DNA of 64,000 nt. Origin: Marinobacterium marinum (GTDB lineage Bacteria; Pseudomonadota; Gammaproteobacteria; Pseudomonadales; Balneatricaceae). The notes under the pieces were generated by a model that ran no database searches, was not told where the DNA came from, and saw nothing but the letters and a program-made list of their open reading frames with translations. The DNA is taken from contig NZ_JACEMT010000046.1 in the NCBI RefSeq assembly GCF_013868415.1, positions 124,001 through 188,000 of the forward strand, given 5' to 3'. Every line of letters starts with the position of its first letter. The first letter of the stretch is position 1. A program made the translations under genes and the position numbers. Positions 47,330-56,289 of this stretch are shown here, piece by piece.

Positions 47330-47451
47330 GGATTTTTCACCTTACAGTTTAAGTCTCGAATACGAGATTCCGACTTACCTTATAGTTATTGGTTAGCAGC
47401 ACGCGGCCACTAACTTACACTTATTCGGCACCCTGTTTTCAGGGAGCGCGC

Positions 47452-47480
47452 ATTATACCCGCACCTCCCTCATATTGGAA
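47452..47480 (-). promoter_or_regulatory. Promoter of rplM-rpsI
   Basis: On the minus strand a perfect TATAAT (47452-47457) with GCGCGC discriminator follows TTCCAA (47475-47480) by 17 bp. A GC-rich discriminator is typical of stringently controlled ribosomal promoters. Confidence 0.7.
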
Positions 47481-47498
47481 GGGCTGCAGGTATGTCTT

Positions 47499-48608
47499 TC
47501 AGGCCGAACGGTGCTCGCGAGCCAGATACTCATGCGACTGCATCTCCAGCAATCGACTCTGCGTACGCTCTATCTCGAAACTCAAGCGCCCTTCCGTATA
47601 AATTTCATGAATCGGCACTGCAGCCGAAATAATCAGCTTGACCCCCGAATCATAGAACTCATCGACAAGGTTGATAAAACGTCGAGCCGCATCGTCATTC
47701 TTGCGCCCCAACTGCGGCACATTGCTCAACAGTACCGCATGGTACAGCTTACCCAGTTCGATATAGTCATTCTGCGAACGCGCACCTTCGCACAGGGCAC
47801 TGAAGTCAAACCAGGCCACATCCTCACAAACACGACGCGCTTTCAAGTTACGTCCGTTCACCTCAATCAGGACATCACGCTCTTCAGCTTCACAGTCCGG
47901 CACCAGGCTCTCGAAACTACGAGCCAGACTGCCGTCCGCTTCGGCATCCAGAGGCCAGTGATACAGTTCGGCCTGCTCAAGGGTACGCAGACGATAATCG
48001 ATCCCCCCGTCCACATTGACCACTTCGGTATACCGCTTGAGCATATCGATTGCCGGCAGGAAGCGCTGTCGCTGCAAGCCATCCTTATACAAACCGTCCG
48101 GAACGATGTTGGAGGTCGCCACCAGAGCAACGCCGTTATTGAACAACTCCTGCATCAGCCCGCCCAGGATCATGGCATCCGTAATATCGGAGACGAAAAA
48201 CTCGTCGAAGCAGATAATACTGGCCTCGTCAGCATACTTGCGCCCAATTTCGACCAGTGGGTTCTTGGTTCCGTCCAGCTCTTTCAATTCCTGATGCACA
48301 CGCTGCATGAACCGGTGAAAATGGGTTCTCATCTTGCGCTCGAACGGCAGGCTGTCGTAGAAGGTGTCCATCAGGTAGGTTTTGCCCCGGCCGACACCGC
48401 CCCAGAAATACAGCCCCTTGATCGGCTCCTGAGACTGTCGCTTGATCCGGCTGCCCAAGCGCTGCATCAGGCTCGGCTTGGGTGCACGCTCGGCGGCCAC
48501 CAGGTCATCATACAGGCGCTGCAGGTGCCCCACAGCCATTTCCTGGGTCGGATCATAGGAAAAGTCATCACGTTTCAGATCCTGCTGGTATCGCTCAAGC
48601 GGAGTCAT
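47499..48608 (-). CDS. zapE: Cell division AFG1-like ATPase ZapE
   Basis: ZapE is an AAA-type ATPase that associates with the Z-ring late in division under stress in E. coli. The 369-residue protein has Walker A GGVGRGKT (about residue 71), HFHRFMQRVH, the Walker B region IICFDEFFVSDITDAM, TSNIVPDGLYKDGLQR and the closing SFEIERTQSRLLEMQS. Length and position upstream of rplM are as in Pseudomonas and E. coli. Confidence 0.95.
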   Translation of the reverse strand: MTPLERYQQDLKRDDFSYDPTQEMAVGHLQRLYDDLVAAERAPKPSLMQRLGSRIKRQSQEPIKGLYFWGGVGRGKTYLMDTFYDSLPFERKMRTHFHRFMQRVHQELKELDGTKNPLVEIGRKYADEASIICFDEFFVSDITDAMILGGLMQELFNNGVALVATSNIVPDGLYKDGLQRQRFLPAIDMLKRYTEVVNVDGGIDYRLRTLEQAELYHWPLDAEADGSLARSFESLVPDCEAEERDVLIEVNGRNLKARRVCEDVAWFDFSALCEGARSQNDYIELGKLYHAVLLSNVPQLGRKNDDAARRFINLVDEFYDSGVKLIISAAVPIHEIYTEGRLSFEIERTQSRLLEMQSHEYLAREHRSA

Positions 48609-48722
48609 CTTCAGTCTGTACCTCTGGTCGGTTTATGCACACACCACAATGGGGGCGAACTTTACTGCCGAACACACGTTTGCGCAAATCCGGCTTCCGC
48701 TCGCCCCTCCCATCAACCAGCT

Positions 48723-49433
48723 CTATAAACCAAGCAAACGTATCAGCACCGGCACCAGGAACGCCGTAACCAGTCCGGTAAGCCCCATGGCAAGCCCCGA
48801 AAAGGCGCCAGCCAGAGTACTGAACTCGAAAGCGAATGCGGTCCCAAAGCCATGAGATGACAGACCCAGAGCAAATCCCTTGTGCGCATCGTCTTCAATT
48901 TTTAGCCAGCGAAACAGCATTGGTGCCGTAAGACAGCCGATAGCCCCGGTAATCAATGCAAATCCGGCCGCCAACGAGGGATACCCACCGATTTTTTCCG
49001 CGATCCCGATCGCAATTGGCGAGGTAACCGATTTGGGTGCCAGTGACAGCAACGTACTCTCCGATGCTCCCAATGCCCAGGCAACCGCGATCACCGACAA
49101 CGCAGCTGTCACGGCTCCGCAGGCACAGGCGATCAGCAACGGCACCAACATCTTCCGAATTCGCTCAAGGTGGTCATATAACGGAACGGCAAGCGCAACC
49201 GTCGCGGGCCCCAACAGGAAATGGATGAACTGAGCCCCTTCGAAATAGGTATCGTAGTCGGTACCGGTCAGCTGCAGCAGCACGATGATCAGTGACAATG
49301 CCACCAGCACAGGATGCAGCAACGGAGTCCCTCCGACACGGCGATTCAGCCAGGTCGTGAAGATGAAAGTGGCAATGGTAACGATGATCCACCACAGCGG
49401 CTTGGCCGCAAAATACACCCAAAAACTCGTCAT
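48723..49433 (-). CDS. lrgB: LrgB/CidB family membrane protein
   Basis: The 236-residue protein has about six to seven membrane segments and the family blocks LGPATVALAVPLY, LAPKSVTSPIAIGIAEKIGG, LTGAIGC and GLSSHGFGTAFAFE. LrgB works with LrgA; the pair was first described as an antiholin-like system, and a homologous pair in Bacillus subtilis (PftAB) moves pyruvate. ATG 49433 overlaps the lrgA stop by one base; the open frame further upstream is the lrgA region in another frame. Confidence 0.9.
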   Translation of the reverse strand: MTSFWVYFAAKPLWWIIVTIATFIFTTWLNRRVGGTPLLHPVLVALSLIIVLLQLTGTDYDTYFEGAQFIHFLLGPATVALAVPLYDHLERIRKMLVPLLIACACGAVTAALSVIAVAWALGASESTLLSLAPKSVTSPIAIGIAEKIGGYPSLAAGFALITGAIGCLTAPMLFRWLKIEDDAHKGFALGLSSHGFGTAFAFEFSTLAGAFSGLAMGLTGLVTAFLVPVLIRLLGL

Positions 49434-49789
49434 CACTTGCCCCCCGACATATCCATGTTGCGCGTTAAATACTTCAGCACCAGAGCAGTCACCACAATAG
49501 TGACAACCGTACTGACAACCAGCGCCAACAGGATGACCAGCCATTCGGCCGCTATCAACTCGGCATGTACCATCAGCCCGACACCGGCCGGCACAAACAG
49601 TAGAGCCAAGTGGCGCAAGAGCCCTTCGGCCGACATTCGAACTGCCTCCGGTACCCGCTTTGCCACGATCAAGGCAATCAGTAACAGCACCATTCCCATC
49701 ACGGGGCCGGGTACGGGCAACGCCAGTGCAAGCACGATCCACTCACCCAGCAACTGGCATACCAGCAACAACAACAGACCTGCCAACAT
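49433..49789 (-). CDS. lrgA: LrgA/CidA family holin-like protein
   Basis: The 118-residue protein has four predicted membrane helices and the family signature GEWIVLALALPVPGPVMGM followed by LLRHLALLFVPAGVGLM. A strong AGGAGAAGAGGG lies just upstream of the ATG. It is coupled to lrgB. Either osmotic/lysis control or small-organic-acid transport is possible. Confidence 0.9.
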   Translation of the reverse strand: MLAGLLLLLVCQLLGEWIVLALALPVPGPVMGMVLLLIALIVAKRVPEAVRMSAEGLLRHLALLFVPAGVGLMVHAELIAAEWLVILLALVVSTVVTIVVTALVLKYLTRNMDMSGGK

Positions 49790-49865
49790 CCCTCTTCTCC
49801 TGCGGTCATCTTTGTGGGAAAAAACTGGAGTGTACTTATTTTCTTAACATTTTTCTCTTCGACTC

Positions 49866-49894
49866 TTGGCAAATGCCCTCTGTCTCTCTATAAT
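49866..49894 (+). promoter_or_regulatory. Strong sigma-70 promoter of the tRNA-Pro pair
   Basis: TTGGCA (49866-49871) and a perfect TATAAT (49889-49894) are 17 bp apart, with the GC-rich discriminator GCGCTCCG behind, as expected for a stringently controlled stable-RNA promoter. Start near 49901, about 67 bp before the first tRNA. Confidence 0.88.
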
Positions 49895-49967
49895 GCGCTC
49901 CGTTCCTGATTGAGGCGCTCCCTTCGCCATTCTACCAATCAGAACAAACACTTAGCTTCAGCTTTGT

Positions 49968-50044
49968 CGGGGTGTAGCTCAGCCTGGTAGAGCACTGTCT
50001 TCGGGAGGCAGGGGTCGTAGGTTCAAATCCTGTCACCCCGACCA
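49968..50044 (+). tRNA. tRNA-Pro (anticodon CGG), copy 1
   Basis: 77-nt cloverleaf including the encoded CCA. Acceptor CGGGGTG pairs with CACCCCG; anticodon stem CTGTC/GGCAG encloses TTCGGGA, giving anticodon CGG, which reads CCG codons; T arm holds GTTCAAAT. It has the C1-G72 pair typical of bacterial tRNA-Pro. Confidence 0.97.
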
Positions 50045-50067
50045 TTCGCTGAATCTAAGTATTGCGT

Positions 50068-50144
50068 CGGGATGTAGCTCAGCCTGGTAGAGCACTGTCT
50101 TCGGGAGGCAGGGGTCGTAGGTTCAAATCCTGTCATCCCGACCA
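50068..50144 (+). tRNA. tRNA-Pro (anticodon CGG), copy 2
   Basis: Identical to copy 1 except for one acceptor-stem pair: CGGGATG/CATCCCG in place of CGGGGTG/CACCCCG, so G-C became A-T with pairing kept. It starts exactly 100 bp after copy 1 and shares its promoter; CCA is encoded. Confidence 0.97.
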
Positions 50145-50237
50145 ATTTCCTTTCCCTCTGTCCTGTTATTTCCCACTGAAGAAACATATCAGACTAAGGT
50201 AGAATACCGCCTTTCCTGTAATCAGTGGATCACTTCA

Positions 50238-51530
50238 ATGCTGGACAAGCTCTTCAAGCTCTCCGAGCACCAAACCAATATCAAGACCGAAGTCATTGCA
50301 GGCCTGACCACCTTCCTGACTATGGCCTATGTCATTTTCATCAACCCTTCGATGCTGTCAGCAAGCGGCATGGATTCCGGTGCCGTTTTCGTTGCCACCT
50401 GCCTGGCTGCCGCCATTGGCTGTTTTGTTATGGGATTCTGGGCCAACTACCCGATCGCCCTGGCTCCCGGCATGGGACTGAACGCCTTTTTCAGCGTCAC
50501 CGTGGTCGGGCAGATGGGGTACAGCTGGGAAACCGCACTGGGAGCCGTCTTCATCTCGGGTGTCTGCTTTTTCCTGCTATCGGTATTTCGCATTCGTGAG
50601 TGGATTATCAATAGCATTCCACTGTCACTTAAGGGCGGTATCGGCGCCGGCATTGGCCTTTTCCTCGGTTTTATCGGCCTTAAGAATGCTGGCATCGTCA
50701 TCAATGAAGACTCCACACTGGTCACTCTTGGCGACATGAGCCAGTGGAGTGCCATCATGGCATGCCTGGGCTTTGTTATCATCGCAACCCTTTACTACCG
50801 ACGCATGACCGGCTCGGTGATGATCGGAATCCTGGCCATCACTCTGGTAAGCCTCGCCACCGGACATGTTGAATTTAACGGCATAGTATCATCCCCCCCC
50901 TCTCTGGCACCGACCTTTGCAAAACTGGATATTATTGGTGCCCTGAACATCGGCTTGGTCAGCGTTGTATTCTCGTTTCTGTTTGTCGACCTTTTTGACA
51001 CCTCGGGCACACTGATCGCCGTGGCACAAAAGGGCAAGATGCTGACCAGCGACGGCAAGCTGCCACGTTTGGGACGCGCACTGATGGCCGACTCCACCGC
51101 CACCATGGCCGGCTCCGTGATGGGTACCTCAACCACCACCAGCTATATAGAATCCGGCGCCGGCATTGCCGCCGGTGGACGTACGGGACTGACCGCCATT
51201 GTAGTCGGCGCCCTCTTCCTGGCCAGCCTGTTCCTGTCGCCACTGGCCAGTACCATTCCGCTTTATGCGACAGCTCCTGCCCTGCTGTTCGTAGCCGTAC
51301 TAATGACACACAGCCTGGTCAAGATCGACTGGGACGATATCACCGAAGCCGCACCAGTGGTCATTGCAACCGTCAGCATGCCGCTGACTTTTTCCATCAC
51401 CACCGGCATCGCATTTGGCATTATCTCCTACACGGCCATCAAGGCATTGAGCGGTCGCTTTGATCAACTCAATCCGGCGCTTTGGATCCTGTCGGCGCTG
51501 TTTATCGTCAAGATGGCATTTTACGGCTGA
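50238..51530 (+). CDS. AzgA-type (NCS2) purine base permease
   Basis: The 430-residue protein has about 12-14 membrane segments and the AzgA/GhxP signatures AGLTTFLTMAYVIFINP, LAPGMGLNAFF, FVDLFDTSGTLI and STTTSYIESGAGIAAGGRTGL. Such permeases bring in adenine, guanine or hypoxanthine with protons; which base cannot be told. It lies 93 bp after the second tRNA and may have its own weak promoter (TAGAAT at about 50203). A strong bidirectional terminator follows. Confidence 0.92.
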   Translation: MLDKLFKLSEHQTNIKTEVIAGLTTFLTMAYVIFINPSMLSASGMDSGAVFVATCLAAAIGCFVMGFWANYPIALAPGMGLNAFFSVTVVGQMGYSWETALGAVFISGVCFFLLSVFRIREWIINSIPLSLKGGIGAGIGLFLGFIGLKNAGIVINEDSTLVTLGDMSQWSAIMACLGFVIIATLYYRRMTGSVMIGILAITLVSLATGHVEFNGIVSSPPSLAPTFAKLDIIGALNIGLVSVVFSFLFVDLFDTSGTLIAVAQKGKMLTSDGKLPRLGRALMADSTATMAGSVMGTSTTTSYIESGAGIAAGGRTGLTAIVVGALFLASLFLSPLASTIPLYATAPALLFVAVLMTHSLVKIDWDDITEAAPVVIATVSMPLTFSITTGIAFGIISYTAIKALSGRFDQLNPALWILSALFIVKMAFYG

Positions 51531-51601
51531 ACCATAACGGCGAGACTCCTCCTTGAGCTCGTCACCACCGACCCGACAGCCTGCCGGTTTAAGACAGATA
51601 C

Positions 51602-51640
51602 AAAAAAGGGGTGAAGACCAACGGCCTTCACCCCTTTTTT
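51602..51640. terminator. Bidirectional terminator between the purine permease and aceF
   Basis: AAAAAAGGGGTGAAG (51602-51616) is perfectly complementary to CTTCACCCCTTTTTT (51626-51640) around a 9-nt loop: a textbook intrinsic terminator in both directions, ending the permease gene and the aceEF operon. Confidence 0.95.
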
Positions 51641-51660
51641 CATATCACCCGGATACCTGC

Positions 51661-53592
51661 CTACAGTACCAGACGACGAATATCGCTGAGCAGACCATTC
51701 AGATCAGTCAGGAAACGACCCGCATCACCGCCATTGATGGCGCGATGATCATAGGACAGGCACAGCGGCAGCATCATGCGCGGCTCGAACTCTTTGCCAT
51801 TCCAGCGCGGCTTGATGTCCGCCTTGGAGATACCCAGAATCGCCACTTCCGGCGCATTGACGATCGGTGTAAAGCCGGTGCCGCCAATCCCGCCGAGGCT
51901 GGAGATGGTGAAGCATGCACCTTGCATTTCGTTCGGCTTCAGCTTGCGATCCTTGGCCTTGCCGGCCAATTCAATTGCTTCGCGCGCCAACTCGTAAATG
52001 CTTTTCTGATCCGCATCCTTGATCACCGGCACCATCAGGCCGTTCGGCGTATCCACCGCAATGCCGATGTTAACGTATTTCTTGTATACGATATGCTCGC
52101 CATCGTGATGCAGAGAAGCGTTGAACTTCTGGTGACGCTTGAGTGCAATCGCAGCCGCCTTGATCATGAACGGCAGCGGGGTCAACTTGACGCCCTCTTT
52201 CGCCGCCGCATCTTTCATTTCCTTGCGGAAGGCTTCCAGCTCGGTGATATCAGCCTCGTCGAACTGGGTCACATGCGGCACGTTCAGCCAGCATCGGGAC
52301 ATGTTGTCACGTGTGATTTTGTCGACCTTGCTCAGCTTGACCATCTCGGTTTCACCGAACTTGCTGAAGTCCACCGCAGGAATCACCGGAATGCCGCTGC
52401 CACCGGTCACGGTCGCCGGCCCCTTCTCGGCCAGCTGCTTGAGCGCCGACTTCACATAGGCCTGGACATCTTCCTTCAGGATACGTCCCTTGCGACCGCT
52501 GCCGGATACATTGGCCAGCTCGACACCAAATTCACGCGCCAGCGCACGTACCGCCGGACCGGCATGAACCTTGCGGTTTTTCTGCTCCAGTACATTCAAG
52601 TCAACAGACGTACCCGCGGCAGGCCCAGTCGCCTTGACTGGCACAGTCGGTGCCGGTGTGGTGGGCGCCTCTGCAGCCGGGGCAGAAGGTGCAGCAGCCG
52701 GTGCACCCGCCACTTCCAGTTCCAGAATCAGGTCACCTTCATTGACCTGAGCACCTTCCGTAATCTTCACGGATACAACCTTACCCCCCTTGGGTGCAGG
52801 CACTTCCATGGAGGCCTTGTCAGTCTCCAGCGTGATCAGGCTGTCACCTTCGGCGATTTCGTCACCGACAGACACCAGTACTTCGATCACATCCACATCA
52901 CTGGCGCCGGACAGGTCCGGTACGGTCACCGGCTCGACACCACCGGCCTGGACCGATGCTGCAGCAGGCGCAGGCGACGCTTCAGCAGCGGGAGCGGGAG
53001 CGGGAGCTACAGCATCACCACTGACTTCCAGTTCCAGCAGCACATCACCTTCACTGGCCTGGTCGCCCTCCTTAATTCTCATGGAAACAACCTTGCCACC
53101 CTTCGGAGCCGGTACTTCCATGGAGGCCTTGTCAGTCTCCAGCGTGATCAGACTGTCACCTTCGGCGATCTCGTCACCAGCCTTCACCAGCACTTCAATC
53201 ACATCCACATTGTCGGCACCGGACAAGTCCGGCACCAACACCTGCTCAATGCCACCAGAGGCTGCTACAGCCGGAGTCGGCTCTGCCGCAGGCACCGGCT
53301 CGACTGAAGCGACATCCGCCGGAGCTGTAGCCACGGCCTCTGCCTCGACGGCTCCCGCAACTTCCAGCTCCAGAATCGCATCACCTTCGCTGCAGGTTCC
53401 GCCTTCAGCCACAATAATGCTCTTCACCACCCCCGTATGAGTGGATGGAACCTCCATGGACGCCTTGTCGGTTTCAAGCACGATCAGGGAATCACCTTCT
53501 GCAATGCTGTCACCCACGCTGACACACACTTCAACGATGTCGACGTTTTCGCTACCGCCGATATCAGGCACTGTAATGGTAGTCGTAGTCAC
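51661..53592 (-). CDS. aceF: Pyruvate dehydrogenase E2, dihydrolipoyllysine acetyltransferase AceF
   Basis: E2 core of the pyruvate dehydrogenase complex, passing acetyl groups from E1 to CoA. The 643-residue protein has three lipoyl domains with lipoyl-lysines K43, K155 and K259 (each in ETDKASMEVP), Ala/Pro-rich linkers, a peripheral-subunit-binding domain (about 343-380) and the catalytic domain (about 400-643) with H616 and N620 in DHRAINGG. The Asn in place of the more common Asp is also found in Azotobacter E2p. The second and third lipoyl domains share a 30-residue identical block. No lpd gene follows. Confidence 0.97.
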   Translation of the reverse strand: MTTTTITVPDIGGSENVDIVEVCVSVGDSIAEGDSLIVLETDKASMEVPSTHTGVVKSIIVAEGGTCSEGDAILELEVAGAVEAEAVATAPADVASVEPVPAAEPTPAVAASGGIEQVLVPDLSGADNVDVIEVLVKAGDEIAEGDSLITLETDKASMEVPAPKGGKVVSMRIKEGDQASEGDVLLELEVSGDAVAPAPAPAAEASPAPAAASVQAGGVEPVTVPDLSGASDVDVIEVLVSVGDEIAEGDSLITLETDKASMEVPAPKGGKVVSVKITEGAQVNEGDLILELEVAGAPAAAPSAPAAEAPTTPAPTVPVKATGPAAGTSVDLNVLEQKNRKVHAGPAVRALAREFGVELANVSGSGRKGRILKEDVQAYVKSALKQLAEKGPATVTGGSGIPVIPAVDFSKFGETEMVKLSKVDKITRDNMSRCWLNVPHVTQFDEADITELEAFRKEMKDAAAKEGVKLTPLPFMIKAAAIALKRHQKFNASLHHDGEHIVYKKYVNIGIAVDTPNGLMVPVIKDADQKSIYELAREAIELAGKAKDRKLKPNEMQGACFTISSLGGIGGTGFTPIVNAPEVAILGISKADIKPRWNGKEFEPRMMLPLCLSYDHRAINGGDAGRFLTDLNGLLSDIRRLVL

Positions 53593-53640
53593 AATAAATC
53601 CTCTCGCAATAAACCAGTCAGATGTTCACTCGCCTGCCAC

Positions 53641-56289
53641 TTACAGTGTCCAGGGGGCCGGCTTGTCCGGGTTGATGTTGAACTTCTGAATGGCCTTGGC
53701 GACAACCGCAGCCTCCAGCTTGCCCTCTTCCTGCAACGCCTTCAGCGCCGCTACGGTGACGTAATAACGGTTTACTTCGAAGAATTCACGCAGCTTGTTT
53801 CGGCTATCGGAACGACCGAAACCATCGGTACCCAAGACCTTGTAGCGACGCGGGATATATTCACGCAACTGATCAGCATACATTCTCATGTAATCGGTAG
53901 AAGCCACCACAGGCCCCTCGCGGCCTTCCAGGCAGGCCTCGACATAGGACTGACGCGCATCCTGTTCAGGGTGCAGCAGATTCCAGCGAGCAGCCGACTG
54001 GGCTTCACGGCGCAACTCGTTGATGGAGGTCATGCTCCAGACATCAGCCTCAATACCGAACTCTTCACGCAGAATAACGGCCGCCTCACGCACTTCACGC
54101 AGAATGGAACCACAGCCCATCAACTGCACTTTAAGCTCGGCAGGCTTACCCTCTTCCAGCAAGTACATGCCCTTAATGATGCCCTCTTCGGCACCCTGCG
54201 GCATTTCCGGATGCTGATAGTTTTCATTCAGCGTGGTGATGTAATAGAACTTGTTTTCCTGCTCCGCATACATCCGACGCAGGCCATCCTGTACGATCAC
54301 CGCCAGCTCATAGCCATAGGTTGGATCGTAGGAGATACAGTTCGGGATCATCTGCGCCATCAGATGGCTGTGCCCATCCTGGTGCTGCAGGCCCTCACCA
54401 TTCAGCGTAGTACGGCCGGAGGTCGCACCAATCAGGAAGCCGCGCGCCTGAGAGTCACCGGCCGCCCAAGCCAGGTCCATGATGCGCTGGAAACCGAACA
54501 TGGAATAGAAAATGTAAAACGGCACCATGGTGCAGCCATTGTTGGCGTAGGAAGTCGCCGCCGCAATCCAGGCCGACATGGCACCCGCCTCGTTGATCCC
54601 TTCCTGCAGGATCTGGCCGTTTTTCGACTCCTTGTAGTACATGATCTGGTCGGAGTCATGGGGCACATAACGCTGTCCGGCAGACGAATAAATGCTCAGC
54701 TGACGGAACATGCCCTCCATACCGAACGTACGCGCCTCGTCCGGCACGATCGGCACGACTCGCTCACCCATCTGCTTATCCTTGACCAGGGTGCTGAGTA
54801 CTCGGTTCAGCGCCATCTGAGTCGACAGGGTACGCTCACCGCTGGACTTGAGCTGTCCCTTGAAAGCATCCAGTTCAGGCACCTGCAGCTGCTCGAATTC
54901 TGTGCGGCGTGCCGGGTAGAAACCACCCAACTGCTTGCGACGCTCAAACATGTACTTCATTTCCGGCGAATCCGGAGACGGGCGGTAGTAGGGGACGCTC
55001 TTGAGCTGTTCATCGGACAATGGAATATTGAAGTTGTCGCGGAACGCCATCAGGTCGTCCATCGCCACCTTTTTCATCGAGTGCGTATCGTTTTTCGCCT
55101 GCCCCGACTGGCCGGTGCCGTACCCTTTCACGGTCTGCGCCAGAATGACGGTCGGCTGCCCCTTGTGATGGAACGCCTGATGATACGCCGTGTATACCTT
55201 GTACGGATCATGCCCGCCACGGTTCAGATTCATGATCTCGTCGTCTGACATATCCTTGACCATCTCGGCCAGTTCAGGATATTTGCCGAAGAAATGTTCA
55301 CGGGTATAGGCGCCGCCATTGGCCTTGTAGTTCTGCAATTCACCATCACAGACTTCATCCATGCGCTTGCGCAGCAGACCTTTCTCGTCCTTTTCAAACA
55401 GCGGATCCCAGTGGCGTCCCCACAGGACCTTGATCACGTTCCAGCCGGCACCACGGAAAATGCCTTCCAGCTCCTGAACGATCTTGCCGTTACCACGTAC
55501 CGGGCCGTCCAGACGCTGCAGGTTACAGTTGATGACAAAGATCAGGTTTTCCAGCTGTTCGCGCCCAGCCAGAGAGATTGCACCCAGAGTTTCCGGCTCA
55601 TCACATTCGCCGTCACCCAGAAACGCCCATACCTTGCGATCACCACGCTTGACCAAATCACGCGCCGAGAGGTAACGCATGACATGTGCCTGGTAGATTG
55701 CCTGGATCGGCCCCAGCCCCATGGAAACGGTCGGGAACTGCCAGAAGTCCGGCATCAGCCAGGGGTGCGGATAGGAGGACAGACCGTTGCCATCTACTTC
55801 ACGACGGAAGTTATCCAGCTGTTCTTCGGTCAGTCGACCTTCCAGATAGGCGCGCGCATAAATCCCCGGAGAAATATGTCCCTGGAAGAAGACCATATCG
55901 GACTCGCGATCCCCTTCGGGACCATGGAAAAAGTAGTTAAAACCGATGTCGTAAAGTGTTGCAGAAGAAGAGAAGCTGGAGATATGACCGCCGAGTGCAT
56001 CTTCGTTATCGTTGGCTCGCATGACCATTGCCATTGCGTTCCAGCGAATAAAGGAGCGGATACGACGCTCGATGAACAGGTCACCCGGCATGCGCACTTC
56101 GTCACGAGGTGTAATGGTGTTGACGTAAGAGGTATTGAGGGTCGCTCCCGAGTCAACGCCCATATCGGATGCCTTGGCACCCAGTTCGCGCAGCAGGTAG
56201 CGCGCGCGCTCATCTCCATCGTTTTTGGCGACGGATTCAAGAGCATCCATCCATTCCTGAGTTTCGATTGGATCGATATCTTCAATCAT
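53641..56289 (-). CDS. aceE: Pyruvate dehydrogenase E1 component AceE
   Basis: Thiamine-diphosphate-dependent decarboxylase of the pyruvate dehydrogenase complex (homodimeric type). 882 residues, the length of the Pseudomonas enzyme. Visible: DPIETQEWMDALESV at the start, YFQGHISPGIYARA, the ThDP motif GDGECDEPE...INCNLQRLDGPV, ADEARTFGMEGMFRQL, SGRTTLNGEGLQHQDGHSH and GTDGFGRSDSR. ATG 56289 was preferred; a GTG at 56298 with GGAG eight bases upstream is a real alternative adding three residues. aceF follows after 48 bp. Confidence 0.97.
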   Translation of the reverse strand: MIEDIDPIETQEWMDALESVAKNDGDERARYLLRELGAKASDMGVDSGATLNTSYVNTITPRDEVRMPGDLFIERRIRSFIRWNAMAMVMRANDNEDALGGHISSFSSSATLYDIGFNYFFHGPEGDRESDMVFFQGHISPGIYARAYLEGRLTEEQLDNFRREVDGNGLSSYPHPWLMPDFWQFPTVSMGLGPIQAIYQAHVMRYLSARDLVKRGDRKVWAFLGDGECDEPETLGAISLAGREQLENLIFVINCNLQRLDGPVRGNGKIVQELEGIFRGAGWNVIKVLWGRHWDPLFEKDEKGLLRKRMDEVCDGELQNYKANGGAYTREHFFGKYPELAEMVKDMSDDEIMNLNRGGHDPYKVYTAYHQAFHHKGQPTVILAQTVKGYGTGQSGQAKNDTHSMKKVAMDDLMAFRDNFNIPLSDEQLKSVPYYRPSPDSPEMKYMFERRKQLGGFYPARRTEFEQLQVPELDAFKGQLKSSGERTLSTQMALNRVLSTLVKDKQMGERVVPIVPDEARTFGMEGMFRQLSIYSSAGQRYVPHDSDQIMYYKESKNGQILQEGINEAGAMSAWIAAATSYANNGCTMVPFYIFYSMFGFQRIMDLAWAAGDSQARGFLIGATSGRTTLNGEGLQHQDGHSHLMAQMIPNCISYDPTYGYELAVIVQDGLRRMYAEQENKFYYITTLNENYQHPEMPQGAEEGIIKGMYLLEEGKPAELKVQLMGCGSILREVREAAVILREEFGIEADVWSMTSINELRREAQSAARWNLLHPEQDARQSYVEACLEGREGPVVASTDYMRMYADQLREYIPRRYKVLGTDGFGRSDSRNKLREFFEVNRYYVTVAALKALQEEGKLEAAVVAKAIQKFNINPDKPAPWTL

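Noticed and set aside
51727-51756. DHRAINGG in AceF taken as a catalytic lesion (Asp to Asn)
   Set aside because: The same Asn is found in the active Azotobacter vinelandii E2p, so it is a natural variant.
51553-55248. Two plus-strand frames of 584 and 603 codons opposite aceF and aceE
   Set aside because: Both mirror the aceEF genes; the first even carries mirrored repeats from the lipoyl domains. Not real genes.
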